Below are positions 58,267-64,000 of a stretch of DNA of 64,000 bases, piece by piece. A program made the position numbers and the translations under genes. Within the stretch, counting starts at the first letter, position 1. Each line of letters begins with the position of its first letter. This DNA is from Neocallimastix lanati (nom. inval.) (Eukaryota > Neocallimastigomycota > Neocallimastigomycetes > Neocallimastigales > Neocallimastigaceae), in contig JACVTC010000161.1 of assembly GCA_016946835.1 (NCBI GenBank), positions 194,501 to 258,500 of the forward strand, written 5' to 3'. The notes beneath the pieces were generated by a model that did not search any database, was not told the DNA's origin, and worked only from the letters and a program-made list of their open reading frames with translations.

Positions 58267-60500
58267 TTAAATATTTTATTAATATTTTTTTTAAATAAAT
58301 AAATCTATATAATTGTTAAAGTATTTTATTAATATTTTTTTTAAATAAATAAATCTATATAATTGTTAAAGTATTTTATTAATATTTTTTTTAAATAAAT
58401 AAATCTATATAATTGTTAAAGTATTTTATTAATATTTTTTTTAAATAAATAAATCTATATAATTGTTAAAGTATTTTATTAATATTTTTTTTAAATAAAT
58501 AAATCTATATAATTGTTAAAGTATTTTATTAATATTTTTTTTAAATAAATAAATCTATATAATTGTTAAAGTATTTTATTAATATTTTTTTTAAATAAAT
58601 AAATCTATATAATTGTTAAAGTATTTTATTAATATTTTTTTTAAATAAATAAATCTATATAATTGTTAAAGTATTTTATTAATATTTTTTTTAAATAAAT
58701 AAATCTATATAATTGTTAAAGTATTTTATTAATATTTTTTTTAAATAAATAAATCTATATAATTGTTAAAGTATTTTATTAATATTTTTTTTAAATAAAT
58801 AAATCTATATAATTGTTAAAGTATTTTATTAATATTTTTTTTAAATAAATAAATCTATATAATTGTTAAAGTATTTTATTAATATTTTTTTTAAATAAAT
58901 AAATCTATATAATTGTTAAAGTATTTTATTAATATTTTTTTTAAATAAATAAATCTATATAATTGTTAAAGTATTTTATTAATATTTTTTTTAAATAAAT
59001 AAATCTATATAATTGTTAAAGTATTTTATTAATATTTTTTTTAAATAAATAAATCTATATAATTGTTAAAGTATTTTATTAATATTTTTTTTAAATAAAT
59101 AAATCTATATAATTGTTAAAGTATTTTATTAATATTTTTTTTAAATAAATAAATCTATATAATTGTTAAAGTATTTTATTAATATTTTTTTTAAATAAAT
59201 AAATCTATATAATTGTTAAAGTATTTTATTAATATTTTTTTTAAATAAATAAATCTATATAATTTTTATTAATATTTTTTTTAAATAAATAAATCTATAT
59301 AATTGTTAAAGTATTTTATTAATATTTTTTTTTTTTAAATAAATAAATCTATATAATTGTTAAAGTATTTTATTAATATTTTTTTTAAATAAATAAATCT
59401 ATATAATTGTTAAAGTATTTTATTAATATTTTTTTTAAATAAATAAATCTATATAATTGTTAAAGTATTTTATTAATATTTTTTTTAAATAAATAAATCT
59501 ATATAATTGTTAAAGTATTTTATTAATATTTTTTTTAAATAAATAAATCTATATAATTGTTAAAGTATTTTATTAATATTTTTTTTAAATAAATAAATCT
59601 ATATAATTGTTAAAGTATTTTATTAATATTTTTTTTAAATAAATAAATCTATATAATTGTTAAAGTATTTTATTAATATTTTTTTTAAATAAATAAATCT
59701 ATATAATTTTTATTAATATTTTTTTTAAATAAATAAATCTATATAATTGTTAAAGTATTTTATTAATATTTTTTTTTTTTAAATAAATAAATCTATATAA
59801 TTGTTAAAGTATTTTATTAATATTTTTTTTAAATAAATAAATCTATATAATTGTTAAAGTATTTTATTAATATTTTTTTTAAATAAATAAATCTATATAA
59901 TTGTTAAAGTATTTTATTAATATTTTTTTTAAATAAATAAATCTATATAATTGTTAAAGTATTTTATTAATATTTTTTTTAAATAAATAAATCTATATAA
60001 TTGTTAAAGTATTTTATTAATATTTTTTTTAAATAAATAAATCTATATAATTGTTAAAGTATTTTATTAATATTTTTTTTAAATAAATAAATCTATATAA
60101 TTGTTAAAGTATTTTATTAATATTTTTTTTAAATAAATAAATCTATATAATTGTTAAAGTATTTTATTAATATTTTTTTTAAATAAATAAATCTATATAA
60201 TTTTTATTAATATTTTTTTGAAATAAATAAATCTATATAATTTTTATTAATATTTTTTTTAAATAAATAAATCTATATAATTGTTAAAGTATTTTATTAA
60301 TATTTTTTTTAAATAAATAAATCTATGTAATTTTTATTAATATTTTTTTGAAATAAATAAATCTATATAATTGTTAAAGTATTTTATTAATATTTTTTTT
60401 AAATAAATAAATCTATATAATTGTTAAAGTATTTTATTAATATTTTTTTTAAATAAATAAATCTATATAATTGTTAAAGTATTTTATTAATATTTTTTTT
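58267..60500 (+). repeat. 50-bp satellite array, about 44 monomers
   Basis: Head-to-tail 50-bp monomers (from AATTGTTAAAGTATTTTATT through a T8 run to AAATAAATAAATCTATAT), most of them identical. Variants are a 40-bp monomer lacking ten bases (ATAATTTTTATTAATA) at about 59261, 59705, 60199 and 60239, and near 60330, and a 54-bp monomer with T12 at about 59301 and 59745. The 40+54+seven 50-bp series is present twice at 444-bp spacing, a higher-order unit. Two monomers carry a TTTTTTTGAAAT variant. Diverged units flank both ends. Confidence 0.97.
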
Positions 60501-61128
60501 TTTTTTTTTACAAAAAATAAACCTTTTAATTGTTTGAATATTTTATTTTATTTTTTTTTTTTTTTGTAAAAAAATATTTATTTTTATCTAACCATTATAA
60601 TTTATTTAATTATTCACTTAATAAATTTTAAGAAAAAAATTACAAATTAATAATACAACAAAATAGTATCATATAACTATTAATTTAAAAAGCCTCAAAA
60701 TTTTATATATCACGTGAAAAAATTGGAGTTTTGGACCTCTCCCTTATTCAATTATTATTTATTATTAAATAAATACTCTTTTATTATTCAATTATTATTT
60801 ATTATTAAATAAATACTCTTTTTATTATTATTCTATTATTCTATTATTTATTATTCTAGTCATGGTCATAAACCCTCGCTTTCTATTTTATATAGGTAAA
60901 AGATGTAGAGTCCATCCATCCATCAATGTTAAAACTAACCAATAAGGAGAAAATAATTTTTTTTTTTATTATAATTATTATAAAATTATAAATATATATA
61001 TATATATATATTTATTTATTATTTTTACAGTCTGGTTTTATTTTATTAGGCATATAAAAATTAGATAAACCAAAAAAAAAAAAAAAAAAAAAAAGTTTTA
61101 TAAAACATATTATAAATAATTATAAATC

Positions 61129-61206
<78 letters not shown>

Positions 61207-61952
61207 GATATAGATATAGATTATTATTATTATTATTACTATTATTTAGCACTGAACTAAAAATAAATATTATTATTGCAATGAATTATAATATCATACA
61301 TATTATTTTAAATTACTATTATTATTCTTTATTATTCTTTATTATTCTTTATTATTCTTTATTATTAATTATTAATTATTAATTATTATTTAATATTTAT
61401 TATTTATTTATTTATTTATTTATTTATTATTACAGGGTATATATGAATTTCTTAACCATTTCTTATTAAAGAAAATAAAAAATAAAAAATTTTTTTTTCA
61501 AAAATTAAAATAATATAATATGAAAAATTATTTGCCCAAATAAAGAAATGATCTTTCCATAAATGAATAAATAGAATCATCCTTCATTCTATTGATTAGC
61601 TATGAAAAGTAGATGATATTATCATGAAATTTAGTGATTTAATTAATTTAGTGATTTAATTTAATAGTAATGACGAGCAGGAAGTTTTTAAATGATAATC
61701 TTTGATGATGGATAATTGATAATTGATTATTTAAAATAATAAATTGAAAATTGATAATGATGATTGACAATGATCCTGAAAATGATAATGATAATGATAA
61801 TGATAATTATAATAGTGATGATTGATAATTAAATGATGATTGATAATTAAATGATTAATAGATTAAAGATATATATATATATATATTTTTTTTTTTATTA
61901 TTTTCATTTTTTTTTATTTTTTTTTTATTTTTTTTTTTTTTTTTTTATTTTT
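60501..61952. other. AT-rich intergenic region
   Basis: It contains a diverged satellite-like unit (60519-60560), two copies of TTATTCAATTATTATTTATT with the AAATAAATACTCTTTT motif at 60744-60825, a (TAA)n tract at 61130-61205, four ATTATTCTTT units at 61318-61360, and GAT/AAT-rich DNA at 61690-61860. No gene is seen. Confidence 0.6.
61130..61205 (+). repeat. (TAA)n tract
   Basis: About 25 uninterrupted trinucleotide units. Confidence 0.96.
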
Positions 61953-62813
61953 TTAAACTATATATAATAAATTTAAATTTCGATTTGAATTGAGACTGGG
62001 ATTAGGATTGGGATTTGAATATAATTTCCATTTTGAAAAAGTTTCTTGAAGGGATTGACCAAGCATGTCTTGATCCTCCTTTGGTATAGGTTCCATCCAT
62101 TGTCCCTGATGAAGTACCTTCTCAAATCCTTCCATAATTTGAGTGAAAGCTGTTGTCATTGCTTCAGTTGTCGTTAGCGGTTGATGATAGAGGTCATACC
62201 TATCTACGATGGCCCTCACCTCATCTCCAATCCAATCATAGGCTTCACCATAGATAAGGGCTGCCTCCTCTGGATCATCATAATCTCCTGCGGCGATAGC
62301 CTCTTCACGATCCTCATTGTAGAGAAGGATAGGCGGAGAATTTTCTTCCAGATAATCTTCAAAAATGTTTACCACTTCACCAATGAATTCTGATAAATTT
62401 TCTGGGGTTAAATCAGTCGTTGAGGTTGTCGTTGTAGTTGTAGTTGTAGTAAAGGCTGAATTTATATAATGAGTTATATTGGTGTTGATGTTGGCATAGG
62501 TGTTGTTATTCGCGTTAGCGTCAAAGTTCATGTCAGAGTCAGTGTTAGTATCAGTACTAGAGACACTGCTTGAATCCGATGTGGTTTCGGCATTTATATT
62601 GGAATAAGTATTGTTGTTAGTAAAGCTGTCAGTATCACTATCAGTATCAGAATCTGTATTAGTATCAGAATCTGTATCAGAATCTGTATCAGAATCAGAA
62701 TCAGTGTCGGTATCAATATCAGTATCAGTATCGGTATTGATATTGATGTTGGTATCAGTATTTGAATTAGGATCAGGGATGATGTTGATGTTTGTATCGT
62801 TAATAAGAATCAT
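61953..62813 (-). CDS. Protein with Asp/Ser/Thr/Asn repeats and a small C-terminal domain (286 aa)
   Basis: Residues 1-118 are disordered, with TDTD, SDTD and NIN type dipeptide runs; 121-134 is a threonine-rich linker; 135-265 has folded-protein composition, rich in acidic helices (LSEFIGEVVNIFEDYLEE, EDREEAIAAGDYDDPEEAAL, IYGEAYDWIGDEVRAIVDRY); the tail is Asn/Pro-rich. The 135-210 part reminds me of short hypothetical proteins of gut Firmicutes with an EEAIADGEDPEE-IYG pattern, so bacterial origin is possible but rests on memory. No signal peptide or membrane helix is seen. The ATG at 62813 follows T-rich DNA and is the first in frame. G+C is well above the flanks, and the frame stays open through dense, varied codons. 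Function unknown. Confidence 0.75.
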   Translation of the reverse strand: MILINDTNINIIPDPNSNTDTNININTDTDTDIDTDTDSDSDTDSDTDSDTNTDSDTDSDTDSFTNNNTYSNINAETTSDSSSVSSTDTNTDSDMNFDANANNNTYANINTNITHYINSAFTTTTTTTTTSTTDLTPENLSEFIGEVVNIFEDYLEENSPPILLYNEDREEAIAAGDYDDPEEAALIYGEAYDWIGDEVRAIVDRYDLYHQPLTTTEAMTTAFTQIMEGFEKVLHQGQWMEPIPKEDQDMLGQSLQETFSKWKLYSNPNPNPSLNSNRNLNLLYIV

Positions 62814-64000
62814 AAGTTTTTATTTTTTTTTTTTTAATTTTTAATTTTTTAATTTTTAATTTTTAATTTTTAATCTTATATATTAAAACAATTTTTATAT
62901 TATTTTTAACTTTTTATTATTATTTGATTATAATTTAATTATTATGATTTAATTAATTATTACTTATTTTTTATTACTATTTTTATTACTGTTATTTATG
63001 ATTGTTTTTAATTGAATGATTGATTAAATTGACTAAATATGTAAGTAAATAAGTAAAAATAAAATAAAAAATAAAAAACAAAACTTTCAGAAATTGATTA
63101 AATTGACTAAATATGTAAGTAAATAAATAAAAATAAAAAACAAAAATAAAAATAAAACCTTCAGAAATTGATTGACTATAATAATAAATGAAGTTAAAAA
63201 AAAAAGTGAATTATAGTTTATTATTATTGTTGTTATTGCTATTGCTATTGTTATTACGTTTCTACTGTTTTTTGATTTATTGTTTATAAGGAGTGAAAAT
63301 TGGTAATTATAAAATATTAGAAGAAGAAGAAGAAGAAAAATATATATATAAAGTGGTAATTACAATAAGATTTTTTTTTTTTTTTTTTAAATTTTTATTA
63401 TTATTTTTTATCCTTAATAATGAATAATTTAAAATAGTATATAAAACCTATTTATAAATACAAAATCATTTAAAAAAAGAAAAGAAAACGTAAAAATATA
63501 TTATATATATAATATAATTCTTATTATTAATGTTGATATTTTTTATTGTTAATGATTAAGATAATTAAAGGAAGTAATTTATATTTAAATAACTATCATA
63601 TACAATTTTATTTCTATAATTTAAAAAAAGCAAAAATGAAACGAAAAGAAATGAAATGAAGCGTATTAAATAAAATATAAATAGAATTAAGTATATATAT
63701 ATATTTATTTAAAGAAGAAAATAAAATAATTATTAAATATTAATTCTTACTCACATTTATCTTTTTGAAATAATAATAACACTATTAATATATATATTTT
63801 ATTAAATTAAGATATTATTATTTTTAATAGTGATGAAAAAATAAAAATAAAAAAAATAAAAAAAAAAAAAAAAAAAAAAGAATGAAATTTATATTTTATA
63901 ATATATATAATATAGTAGGCTTTTATAATTTTTTGTCCTATTTTTTTTTTTTTTTTTTTTTTTTGTATTAAAATTTTTTATTTATCATAATTAAAATATT
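62814..64000. other. AT-rich 5' flank and window end
   Basis: The upstream region of the Asp/Ser/Thr-repeat gene, with a 74-bp direct duplication listed separately, AGAAGAAGAAGA at 63320-63337, and A/T homopolymers to the window edge. No gene is seen. Confidence 0.6.
63021..63170 (+). repeat. 74-bp direct repeat
   Basis: TGATTAAATTGACTAAATAT begins at 63021 and again at 63095. Each copy runs through an A-rich stretch to TTTCAGAAAT or CTTCAGAAAT; a third partial TGATTGACTA follows. It lies 210-360 bp upstream of the 62813 start codon. Confidence 0.9.

Noticed and set aside
58267-60500. CRISPR array
   Set aside because: The 50-bp units are contiguous and identical over their full length; there are no unique spacers and no cas genes, and the setting is eukaryotic.

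Overview
The window reads as nuclear DNA of an anaerobic gut fungus (Neocallimastigomycota, such as Neocallimastix, Piromyces or Anaeromyces). This is inferred from composition and gene content, not from a database match. Intergenic DNA is almost pure A+T with long homopolymers and microsatellites. Genes are sparse islands of higher GC, with no intron or one short GT-AG intron. The set of genes is also typical of these fungi: tandem ankyrin-repeat genes, secreted type-B carboxylesterases, and a bacterial-type membrane acyltransferase. Dictyostelids share the base composition, but this gene set fits them less well.

Layout. (1) 1-14.0 kb: a head-to-tail array of five ankyrin-repeat units, all on the + strand. 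Unit A is cut by the window edge, B, C and D have long open frames, and E is decayed. Units share their promoter-side DNA, including a (TTTTA)n tract of different length in each. A, B and C also share the same frameshift, followed by decayed ankyrin repeats 3' of the stop. (2) 14.5-15.5 kb: an unidentified island of mixed composition with two 87-bp direct repeats and an A-tailed end, next to one copy of a ~350-bp dispersed repeat whose second copy is at 31.5 kb. (3) 17.75-18.78 kb: homoserine kinase (threonine biosynthesis), the one clear housekeeping gene. (4) 18.8-28.8 kb: AT-rich DNA holding a ruined Ty1/copia retrotransposon on the minus strand (integrase core at 25-26 kb, probably more up to 27.6 kb) and several minisatellites. 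(5) 28.85-30.08 kb: an acyltransferase-3 family integral membrane protein. (6) 33-50.2 kb: four close paralogues of a secreted carboxylesterase. Each has a signal-peptide exon, one phase-2 intron and an acidic spacer before the catalytic domain. Copies 1 and 2 form a large inverted duplication (arms of ~2.9 kb); copies 3 and 4 are in tandem on the minus strand. A 369-bp foldback element with perfect 47-bp terminal inverted repeats lies between copies 2 and 3. (7) 50.2-61.9 kb: nearly gene-free AT-rich DNA with a heptanucleotide tract, an unidentified coding-like island at 57.3-57.65 kb and a 2.2-kb satellite of 50-bp monomers. (8) 61.95-62.81 kb: a protein with an Asp/Ser/Thr/Asn-repeat half and a small folded half resembling bacterial proteins.

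The main theme is local amplification. Two unrelated families, one probably a protein-interaction scaffold and one a secreted hydrolase, have been multiplied and mixed by recombination. The ankyrin genes also vary by in-frame gain of whole-repeat blocks (198, 300 and 693 bp). I see no tRNA, rRNA or CRISPR array, and no operon-like organisation.
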